NCBI GenBank assembly: GCA_905235825.1
Contig: CAJONH010000241.1
Location: forward strand, 1-7,305
Reading direction: 5' to 3'
Length of the DNA: 7,305 bases
DNA from: Candidatus Gastranaerophilales bacterium
GTDB lineage: Bacteria > Cyanobacteriota > Vampirovibrionia > Gastranaerophilales > Gastranaerophilaceae
This document shows, in pieces, positions 1 to 5,442 of the stretch. The translations under genes were made by a program, and so were the position numbers. Every line of letters starts with the position of its first letter. Within the stretch, counting starts at the first letter, position 1. The notes beneath the pieces are model-generated. The model was not told the DNA's origin. It searched no databases and saw only the letters and a list, made by a program, of their open reading frames with translations.

Positions 1-368
1 AAAACATAATCAATCATCAGTTCACGCTGATACTTTGACCCTCTTACCATTGAAAGAGAGTCTACATTATCCTTTTTACTGACAAAACAAACTGTTTTAA
101 GTTTCGTCATATTTATAACGGTAAGACAGGCAACAATGTTTGCCTCATCGTTATCCGAACACGCAATAAAAATATCTGTATCTTTAATTCCCACAGATTC
201 TAAAACCGATATATTTGAACCTGTACCCTGAACATATTCAATATCAAGTTTTTGAAGTGTTTCATTTTCATTCGGCGAATTATCAATTATTACGATATCA
301 TTATTTTCATATAATTTTTCCGCAATAAGACAAGCTGTTTCATTTGCACCATATATAACAATTTTCAT
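1..368 (-). CDS. trkA: TrkA-like potassium uptake regulator, N-terminal part (runs off the left edge)
   Basis: The reverse strand reads from ATG at 368 for 122 codons without a stop and leaves the window. It begins MKIVIYGANETACLIAEKLY, followed by an acidic strand end (IIDN, Asp29), GTGS at about 48-51 and a stretch AC-SDNDEANIVACL at about 69-82. This is the RCK/TrkA N-terminal Rossmann layout, in which family members read GxGxxG, then VIDxD, then GDGT or GDAT, then TxxDExNxxAC. Known TrkA proteins are cytoplasmic, bind NAD(H) and gate the TrkH/TrkG K+ channel; the RCK_C half and any trkH would lie to the left. The start is supported by AAGGA six bases upstream (plus-strand 375-379). The glycine motif is degenerate here: G7-A-N9-E-T-A12 in place of GxGxxG. 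The gene is divergent from the small ORF at 789. The family call is firm; cofactor use is uncertain. Confidence 0.88.
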   Translation of the reverse strand, partial: MKIVIYGANETACLIAEKLYENNDIVIIDNSPNENETLQKLDIEYVQGTGSNISVLESVGIKDTDIFIACSDNDEANIVACLTVINMTKLKTVCFVSKKDNVDSLSMVRGSKYQRELMIDYV

Positions 369-788
369 AAAAAATCCTTTTCAAACCATTTATAAAATAA
401 AAGGTATTTTTTGTCCATTAAAAAATAAAACTTAAAACGAAGTATGTCAGATTTGACGCATTATTTATATTAAGTTTTGTTAAGAAAAGTATATACTAAA
501 TGGCAATTTTTAAAATAATATATACTTTATATATACACAAGGATAAAATTAAAAAAGAATACGAAGAAAGAATAAAACTTAAAGCGTACAAATGTACGTA
601 AATCAAAAAATCGCACTAAAAGTACGATAAAAGGAAAACAGGACATTATAATAAATGTCCGACTGAAACATTATGCTGCCGGTAATATTTATTATCACAC
701 ATTAAGTTCGTGAAATAAATTGAAACGACACTGTTAATCCCGTTAAAAAATAACAGGGAAAATTGCAATACGAAAAAAGGATAAAAAG
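369..788. other. 420-bp divergent intergenic region between trkA and the small ORF
   Basis: No convincing gene is present. The region is AT-rich and must hold promoters for both flanking genes. TATACT occurs on the plus strand at 492-497 and again at 521-526, either of which could be a -10 for rightward transcription, but neither has a good -35 at the right distance. A TTGACG at 453-458 has no matching -10. From 585 onward the plus strand contains a run of short dyads, listed separately. The plausible ribosome-binding sites at the two ends (375-379 reverse, 777-781 forward) share the same AAGGA core. Confidence 0.6.
585..758 (+). ncRNA. Hairpin-rich leader upstream of the small ORF (candidate structured RNA)
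   Basis: Five dyads follow one another. They are CGTACA-AA-TGTACG (585-598), TCGcACT-AAA-AGTaCGA (611-627, one C/A mismatch), GGACATT-ATAATA-AATGTCC (641-660, perfect 7-bp stem), GGTAATA/TATTATC (681-696, one G-U pair) and CCCGTTA-AAAAA-TAACaGGG (739-758, one bulged A). CGTAC at 585-589 could alternatively pair with GTACG at 622-626, so two exclusive folds are possible. No known riboswitch or sRNA family is recognised, and no terminator-like U-run follows. It could be a 5' leader controlling the small ORF, an independent sRNA, or chance structure in AT-rich DNA. The dyads are seen directly; a function is inference. Confidence 0.3.
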
Positions 789-989
789 ATGACAAATAAT
801 TATACTGACAAAAATCAAAAACAAAAAACTATAGTAATAAATCCGTATTATAAAGAAATTTATTATCAATCAAGTTTATCAGAACTTAAAGAATCGCCGC
901 AAGCACTTGAACATAGACATGTTGTTTGGAATCAAATGATGAATTTGTCAATGCAGAATGCCATAGTTCAAATGAGAAAAACTGCATAA
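789..989 (+). CDS. Small hypothetical protein (66 aa)
   Basis: ATG at 789 is preceded by AAGGA (777-781) with a seven-base spacer, matching the ribosome-binding site style of trkA. The frame runs 66 codons to TAA with codon use like its neighbours (ATA, AAT, TTA, GAA). The product is soluble-looking, with no signal peptide, membrane segment or cysteine. Its N-terminal third is polar and Lys/Asn-rich (residues 1-13). A short segment rich in Ile and Tyr follows (VINPYYKEIYYQ, about 16-27), then a His/Met/Gln-rich, probably helical C-terminal half containing HRHVVWNQMMNLSMQNAI. I do not recognise the family. The C-terminal WNQMM resembles WNQQM in the large protein downstream, but five residues are too few to claim relatedness. 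A 367-bp gap with a repeat separates it from the next gene, so co-transcription is doubtful. Confidence 0.6.
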   Translation: MTNNYTDKNQKQKTIVINPYYKEIYYQSSLSELKESPQALEHRHVVWNQMMNLSMQNAIVQMRKTA

Positions 990-1026
990 TTTATAGTAAT
1001 CAATAATAAAAATCATTCACAAATTT

Positions 1027-1137
1027 TTAGAGTGTATTCACACAAATCGTCTGAGGACGAACTCCAATCTTATAAATAAAAAAAGATGTTTCGATATCGC
1101 CTCAATATGACTAGATGTTTTTGCTTTAGTGTGAACA
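1027..1137. repeat. MITE-like element, copy 1
   Basis: The left end (1027-1051) matches 7170-7194 without gaps at 22 of 25 positions, and all three differences are transitions. The right end TTTAGTGTGAACA (1125-1137) matches the end of the second copy (AGTGTGAACA at 7296-7305). The two ends are inverted with respect to each other (TTCACACAAA versus TTTAGTGTGAA), as in a MITE with terminal inverted repeats. Inside lie a small CGTC-TGAG-GACG hairpin (1048-1059) and CCTCAATATGAC, the counterpart of CCTCAGTATGAC in copy 2. At about 110 bp it is shorter and more decayed than copy 2. It has no coding capacity, so any mobility would depend on a transposase elsewhere. Confidence 0.72.
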
Positions 1138-1225
1138 TGCCATAAAATATTAAGTGTTTTCATCAGGGTTTTATATTCCCTTAAAAATTAAATATATAAC
1201 CACGCTCCCAATAGTTTTATATTAT

Positions 1226-1253
1226 TTGTATTTAAGAATAATGCAAATAATAT
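1226..1253 (+). promoter_or_regulatory. Possible sigma-70-type promoter for the large EF-hand protein gene
   Basis: TTGTAT (1226-1231) and TAATAT (1248-1253) are separated by 16 bases, a plausible -35/-10 pair about 100 bases upstream of the start codon. The stretch is so AT-rich that other -10-like hexamers overlap (TATATA, TATAAA), so the exact site is uncertain. The long leader that would result includes the T6-GC-A6 palindrome near 1273-1286. Confidence 0.3.
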
Positions 1254-1343
1254 ATAAATTTTTGTAAATTTTTTTGCAAAAAATCTAAAGGTGAGGGGTA
1301 ATTTTTGTCGATAAAATTAACCGAGTGTTCAGATATTAAATAT

Positions 1344-1348
1344 AGGAG
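1344..1348 (+). promoter_or_regulatory. Strong ribosome-binding site deciding the start at 1357
   Basis: AGGAG lies eight bases before ATG 1357 (TATAGGAGAAAGATAGATG). It is the best Shine-Dalgarno match in the window. No comparable site precedes ATG 1605 or ATG 1692 in the downstream frame. This indicates that translation of the locus begins at 1357 and that the long frame starting near 1605 is a continuation rather than a separate gene. Confidence 0.8.
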
Positions 1349-1356
1349 AAAGATAG

Positions 1357-1737
1357 ATGGTTCAATTTGACAGTACAAACGGTATTAATTACAGAGCATT
1401 ACAGCTTGGAAAATCGGAACAAATAGGAGGAAGCACGGATGCTCGTAATCAAGTCAGCGGTAGTGATTATACGAACGGTCTTTCTCTGGCTGAAATGGAA
1501 GAAATTGATAAAACATACGGTAATAAAGACGGTTTTTTAACAGAATCGGAATTTACCTCAGCAATGGTTGCAAAATATGGCAGTACCGCAAATACCGGCT
1601 CCTTATGGGGACAATATGTATCAGGGTTCAGTTCTATGCTGCAAAAAAGAGGCATGACAATAAGCTATGGGCAACATCATCAGCAACACAAATGGGAAAA
1701 TTTACCGCTACATATACCTCGGGCGGTACAAATGTAA
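1357..1737 (+). CDS. N-terminal part of large EF-hand-repeat protein, before the frame break
   Basis: This frame starts at ATG 1357 behind a strong AGGAG site. Residues 1-97 look genuine: a polar, non-hydrophobic N-terminus (MVQFDSTNGINYRAL) with no signal peptide, then LSLAEMEEID and an EF-hand-like loop at 54-65 (YGNKDGFLTESE, with Asp5, Gly6, Leu8 and Glu12) followed by F66. Next comes SLWGQYVSGFSSML at about 82-95. The same order, EF-loop then S-[LF]-W-x-Q-x(3)-G, recurs near the C-terminus of the downstream frame (SFWNQQMIGWYNTL). After residue 97 the frame turns into His/Gln-rich, out-of-character sequence and stops at 1735-1737. The natural product probably switches into the -1 frame at the A6 tract 1643-1648. 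On its own this would be a 126-residue truncated product. Confidence 0.7.
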   Translation: MVQFDSTNGINYRALQLGKSEQIGGSTDARNQVSGSDYTNGLSLAEMEEIDKTYGNKDGFLTESEFTSAMVAKYGSTANTGSLWGQYVSGFSSMLQKRGMTISYGQHHQQHKWENLPLHIPRAVQM

Positions 1738-4700
1738 GAATAACGGGGAACGGAAGTGCTGCTCCCACTGTAGAAATAAAATACGGCAATAGCTGGATAC
1801 AGGCAACACAATATTCAAACTCTGCAAATAGTGCTTCAGGTGATATTATAGTTCTTGCCGATAATTCAAAAAGGGCAAGAAGCGTAATTTCGGATGACTA
1901 TGGTGTAAATATTACAGGTATTCAATACAGCACAGAATCAGGGAATCCGGTAACAGAAATAAATATAGGCGGAACAAAGTATACGTCAGGAGGTTCTACT
2001 AATAAAATTGAAAGAGTAGGCTCCTCAAATAAGTATCAGGCAAAAACGGGAGATGCCGTAGTTGCTGAATTTACGGTATCGGGCGGTAAAATTACAGATA
2101 TAAAGACTAATTACGTTGGTAAGTCAGTGCTCTATAATATGACATCCGGAGGAGCTTCTAATGTAGTCGGTGACACATATGCAGCGACAATAGAAATTAA
2201 AATAGGCTCAGACGGAAAACCGTCAGAAGTCATAACTTATGATGCAAACGGTAATAAATTAAAAACGGAACAGTGTCAGTCGAATAAGTCTGTCACAGTT
2301 ACAAATGCCGGTAGTGTATCAGCTCAATCCAGCGTAGTAAATAATGCAACTAACTCATTAGGAAGTATAATAAACGCATATAGAGATTCCGACACAACCG
2401 CAATTAATGATCAGGTTATGGAAACCCTTTCATCTGAATTAATAACAAAACTTACTAATGATGGAAGTATAACAAATATTGACAGCTGGGTAGATTCATT
2501 CTATAACAGTCACAAAAGTTTATTTACGGGTGATGCAGCCGCAATAGAAAAACAAAAGAATGCAATTAAATCAGGCTTAAAATCAATAGCATTTAATAAA
2601 ACAGGTTCAACAACAGCTAATAAGACATTGGATTTAAAAGATATAGGAACGGTTATATCAGCACGCTCCATAATAAATGGTCTTGGCATAAAGAATTTAA
2701 GTAAAACCCAATTCCAAAAAGTTGTTGAGATTATAAATAATAACGGCAGCAACGAAGAAAGAATAGCAGGTCAAGTATTAAATTACTTGAGTTCGGAAGC
2801 CGCTGCAGGCAGGTTAAATAATAAAAACAACGCAATAGGAACAGACGGTGCAAAAATACAAGAAAATGATGCTAACACACAAAAAATTATATTAACTCTT
2901 AAACAAGTAGAAAAGACTGAAAATAATAAAAATAACGGTACGCTTGACGGTGTTGAGAAAAAAGATATCGCAAAGAAAGCTCTTAATGCTATGCAGGTAC
3001 AATCAAACCCGACTGCTTCAATGGTTTCTCTGACCGAAAGTAAAATAGAAACGAATATGCAAAACAGTTTCCAAAATATACTCGGCACTTTCAAACCTGA
3101 CAATGTTACAAAACCAACAACATTAAATGATGCGAAATATGCCAAAGTTCAAGATGCATTGTTTAACAAATTAAAGAGTGCAGGTTCATCCATGTCAGCA
3201 TCAAGTATAAATTCAGTGATTGATGGTATTGAAGGACTCAGTGCCGAGGAAAAAGCATTTTTCAAAGCATCATTAAAAGAACTTGCAAAAATAAACGGAG
3301 GAAGTTCACTGCAGCTAAAAGATTTCAGTGATGCAGCAATTGCGAATGAAATATTAGGCGGTTCAACATCAAAGACTCCGGCTATGATGAAAAGTATTAC
3401 AACTATAATAAATGATAATACAACTTATCCGACATTAGCATCTAAACGTTCTGCAATAAAAGGACTAAGCGGTTTCTCAACCACATACACCAATGCAGAT
3501 ATTGATATGATATTGAAAAATGCAGGAAGCAATGATGAAACTAAAACGGATATATCTGCAAGAGATCACTTGGAAATAGGTAAAAGCATATTGCAAAGCA
3601 CTTCAAACGGTAAAATCAGAACTGCATCTGCTGCCGAAGAAAAACTTGATGCAGCCAAGGCAGACTTGGGCGGTACTTTAAATGCACTTGCAGGTAAAAA
3701 CTTGGATGAACAGGTTTCAAAAGCAATTCAACAGGCATTAAAAGAACTTTTAACAGGAAATACAACAAGTAAAACACCTGCACAAGTTTTAGCAAGAGTT
3801 AAAGTAGTTTATAAAGCAAATACAGGGAATGATTTCCCCGCTGCTAAAGAGAGTGATGTTAATACCGTACTTAACAATTTAAAAGGTTCTGATAACAAAA
3901 TTCAACGAAAAGATATAGGTGCTGCAACAATGGCTTCGGCTATTTTAAGCGGACAAACAAGTCTTTCTGCAACAAAACGACAAGCCTTAATGAAAGATAT
4001 AATGGGTGAAATACAACAAGGCAAGAAAATAACGGAAACAGCACCTAATATATTGGCTAAATTTACATCAAACGGAGTTACTGCAGCATATAACAGCTCT
4101 GATATACAAAGATTACTGACTGCAGGTGAATATAACACTTATGTTATATACTATGATGGAACAGACCAAGGCAAAGTCGGCGGTTCCGCATTAGGACTGG
4201 TCAGCGGCAGAGCTTCAACGACAGCAACAGCTTCAGGCTCAACGACTGCAAAAGGTTCAACAACTGGAGCAGGTTCGACAACAGGAACAGGTTCAACAAC
4301 AGGAACAGGTTCGACAACAGGAACAGGTTCAACAACAGGAACTGGCTCGACAACAGGAACTGGCTCAACGACAGGAACTGGTTCATTAACAAGCAGCAGT
4401 TCACTCTCAGGTGCAGCATTAGAATTTGATAACTTCCAAAGTGATTTAGATGCTACATTACAATATACATCTTTAACATCAGGAGGATTAGTTTCAGCAG
4501 CCGGTGCATTAGATTTTGCACAAAATGTAATTTCCGGATTTGAGAAAACAGTAGACGGATACATGGATTTAGAAGAATTCTTGTCATTCGCAGGTGCTGA
4601 TATTAATAGTTTAAATAAAGCAAATAATATATTCACTATGTTGGATTTAGACCGAGACAATAAGATTTCAAAAGAAGAATTTACATCATATTTATTGACT

Positions 4701-5384
4701 CTCGATATGCTTGATAACGAAGCTGATGATGATTTTAGTGTAGATGGCAAAATAAGTTCAGGAGTGCACAATGCTATGGGAGAAGCTGCACAAGATTCGA
4801 GTCAACGTTCATTCTGGAATCAACAGATGATAGGTTGGTACAACACTTTAGTCAGCGGCGGACATATTTCAGGAAATGCTCTTAATTTAGACGGAACATA
4901 CGTAAGCGGCTCAGGTTCTGTTGACGAAACAGGCTCTACAGTCGAAACAGGTTCCGCTTCCGAAATTGCCTCAACTACAGTTTCAGGCACAACGCAATCT
5001 AGATTTGACTATGCATTACTTCATATAGATTCGACTATACATGGTTATTACAATGACCACTTCACAACTGCACAACAATCTAAAATATTCGATATATTCA
5101 GTCAATATGCACCGGAAGATCAAACAACAGCAAAATTGGAAAATATAATTGGAAATATGAACGGAATTTATCAGGAAACAGTAACCGGTAATGGTGGTTT
5201 TAATGCAACAAACACTGATTATGCAGATGTTGTATTTGATATAAGTGCCGCTGCATTAAAGAAATTAGGTGAATTAACTCCGGCTAAAAGACACGATATT
5301 GCATCAACATTTAACAGCTATCTTGAAGCAAACAGAACTCCTGCCAAACTGGAAGAATTAATAAATAAAATGGTTCCGGATTAA
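1605..5384 (+). CDS. Large EF-hand-repeat protein, main body after the frame break (about 1,245 residues)
   Basis: The frame is open from about 1527 to TAA 5384. ATG 1605 has no ribosome-binding site, so it is best read as the continuation of the gene starting at 1357; the joined product would be about 1,342 residues. Residues below count from ATG 1605. Residues 33-230 are Gly/Ser/Thr-rich with alternating hydrophobics, probably beta. Residues 330-780 are helical and contain EF-hand-like loops at 335-346, 440-451, 562-573, 643-654 and 759-770. Residues 884-925 are seven GSTTG[AT] hexapeptides, a flexible linker. Loops follow at 980-991, 1014-1025 (DLDRDNKISKEE, canonical EF-hand) and 1043-1054 (degenerate). 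Two 32-residue repeats end the protein (1154-1185, 1225-1256). There is only one cysteine after the junction and no membrane segment. Function is unknown. Calcium binding is credible for 1014-1025 only. A cytoplasmic scaffold or a protein exported without a Sec signal both fit. Confidence 0.8.
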   Translation: MGTICIRVQFYAAKKRHDNKLWATSSATQMGKFTATYTSGGTNVRITGNGSAAPTVEIKYGNSWIQATQYSNSANSASGDIIVLADNSKRARSVISDDYGVNITGIQYSTESGNPVTEINIGGTKYTSGGSTNKIERVGSSNKYQAKTGDAVVAEFTVSGGKITDIKTNYVGKSVLYNMTSGGASNVVGDTYAATIEIKIGSDGKPSEVITYDANGNKLKTEQCQSNKSVTVTNAGSVSAQSSVVNNATNSLGSIINAYRDSDTTAINDQVMETLSSELITKLTNDGSITNIDSWVDSFYNSHKSLFTGDAAAIEKQKNAIKSGLKSIAFNKTGSTTANKTLDLKDIGTVISARSIINGLGIKNLSKTQFQKVVEIINNNGSNEERIAGQVLNYLSSEAAAGRLNNKNNAIGTDGAKIQENDANTQKIILTLKQVEKTENNKNNGTLDGVEKKDIAKKALNAMQVQSNPTASMVSLTESKIETNMQNSFQNILGTFKPDNVTKPTTLNDAKYAKVQDALFNKLKSAGSSMSASSINSVIDGIEGLSAEEKAFFKASLKELAKINGGSSLQLKDFSDAAIANEILGGSTSKTPAMMKSITTIINDNTTYPTLASKRSAIKGLSGFSTTYTNADIDMILKNAGSNDETKTDISARDHLEIGKSILQSTSNGKIRTASAAEEKLDAAKADLGGTLNALAGKNLDEQVSKAIQQALKELLTGNTTSKTPAQVLARVKVVYKANTGNDFPAAKESDVNTVLNNLKGSDNKIQRKDIGAATMASAILSGQTSLSATKRQALMKDIMGEIQQGKKITETAPNILAKFTSNGVTAAYNSSDIQRLLTAGEYNTYVIYYDGTDQGKVGGSALGLVSGRASTTATASGSTTAKGSTTGAGSTTGTGSTTGTGSTTGTGSTTGTGSTTGTGSTTGTGSLTSSSSLSGAALEFDNFQSDLDATLQYTSLTSGGLVSAAGALDFAQNVISGFEKTVDGYMDLEEFLSFAGADINSLNKANNIFTMLDLDRDNKISKEEFTSYLLTLDMLDNEADDDFSVDGKISSGVHNAMGEAAQDSSQRSFWNQQMIGWYNTLVSGGHISGNALNLDGTYVSGSGSVDETGSTVETGSASEIASTTVSGTTQSRFDYALLHIDSTIHGYYNDHFTTAQQSKIFDIFSQYAPEDQTTAKLENIIGNMNGIYQETVTGNGGFNATNTDYADVVFDISAAALKKLGELTPAKRHDIASTFNSYLEANRTPAKLEELINKMVPD
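1643..1648 (+). other. A6 tract at the probable frame-break site
   Basis: Upstream codons read CTG CAA AAA AGA across the tract; the downstream frame reads GCA AAA AAG AGG. Adding one A (or shifting -1) joins LQK to KRHDNKLWATSS and gives one open frame from 1357 to 5384. The break must lie between about 1527, where the downstream frame opens, and 1735, where the upstream frame stops. The homopolymer is the simplest place. It is not in the classic A_AAA_AAG register for ribosomal slippage. Possible causes are a sequencing or assembly error, a real or phase-variable mutation, or transcriptional slippage. Confidence 0.6.
4254..4379 (+). repeat. Tandem 18-bp repeat encoding (GSTTG[AT])7
   Basis: Seven in-register copies of an 18-bp unit (consensus GGTTCAACAACAGGAACA) encode GSTTGA once and GSTTGT six times. 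Degenerate copies flank it: 4236-4253 (GSTTAK) and GGTTCATTAACA from 4380. The Ser codon alternates strictly TCA/TCG across the seven units, implying a 36-bp higher-order unit. The last codon changes from ACA (units 2-4) to ACT (units 5-7). The encoded Gly/Ser/Thr stretch is a flexible linker between the helical EF-like region and the C-terminal EF-hands. Such arrays change copy number readily; each step is a whole codon multiple, so the frame is kept. Confidence 0.93.
5064..5372 (+). repeat. Duplicated 32-residue C-terminal motif (5064-5159 and 5277-5372)
   Basis: The two segments encode ungapped 32-residue stretches, residues 1154-1185 and 1225-1256 counted from ATG 1605. They share T-x-A-x(4)-I-x(3)-F-x(2)-Y at the start and T-x-AKLE-x(2)-I-x(2)-M at the end, 12 of 32 identical by eye. 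The DNA is diverged, so this is an old protein-level duplication. Each copy looks like a helix pair. The second lies three residues from the C-terminus (ends MVPD), so it may be a terminal interaction or targeting module. Confidence 0.75.
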
Positions 5385-5408
5385 ACGGAAAATTATTGCC
5401 AACATACA

Positions 5409-5437
5409 AAAAAAGTATCCCAAAAGGATACTTTTTT
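5409..5437. terminator. Bidirectional intrinsic terminator between convergent genes
   Basis: AAAAAAGTATCC (5409-5420), loop CAAAA, GGATACTTTTTT (5426-5437): a perfect 12-bp stem whose GTATCC/GGATAC core is flanked by A6 and T6. Read rightward the T-run follows the hairpin 25 bases after the stop of the large protein gene; read leftward the A-run becomes a U-run six bases after the stop of the membrane protein gene. It therefore serves both genes. Confidence 0.93.
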
Positions 5438-5442
5438 GTTAT

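Larger units (their letters stand above)
990..1356. other. 367-bp non-coding gap with MITE-like repeat and promoter region
   Basis: This gap holds no supportable gene. The left part contains the MITE-like repeat at 1027-1137. The middle (about 1138-1200) has only a weak AGGG/CCCT dyad around 1165-1181. The right part is very AT-rich (about 1200-1300), with a possible promoter and a T6-GC-A6 palindrome near 1273-1286, ending in a strong ribosome-binding site at 1344-1348. No clear intrinsic terminator follows the small ORF. Confidence 0.6.

Noticed and set aside
592..630. Possible 12-codon leader peptide (MYVNQKIALKVR)
   Set aside because: No Shine-Dalgarno at a usable distance and no run of a single regulatory codon; its start falls within a hairpin. 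Too weak to annotate.
1273..1286. T6-GC-A6 palindrome as a terminator or operator
   Set aside because: It has no loop, no GC-rich stem and sits upstream of a start codon in generally AT-rich DNA; chance cannot be excluded.
1605..1607. ATG 1605 as an independent gene start
   Set aside because: No ribosome-binding site precedes it, and the first 15 residues (GTICIRVQFYAA) are unlike the rest of the protein and overlap meaningful EF-hand sequence in the other frame.
1643..1649. AAAAAAG as a classic -1 ribosomal slippery heptamer
   Set aside because: The incoming frame reads CAA AAA AGA, so the heptamer is not in the A_AAA_AAG register needed for tandem slippage, and no clear downstream pseudoknot is seen. 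Transcriptional slippage or mutation remains possible.
4254..4379. Tandem repeats as a CRISPR array
   Set aside because: The units are contiguous, have no unique spacers and translate into a regular hexapeptide within a gene.
4151..4771. Open 206-codon frame on the reverse strand over the tandem repeat
   Set aside because: It is open only because the 18-bp repeat lacks stops in that frame (VEPVPV repeats). It has no ribosome-binding site and lies wholly inside the well-supported forward gene.
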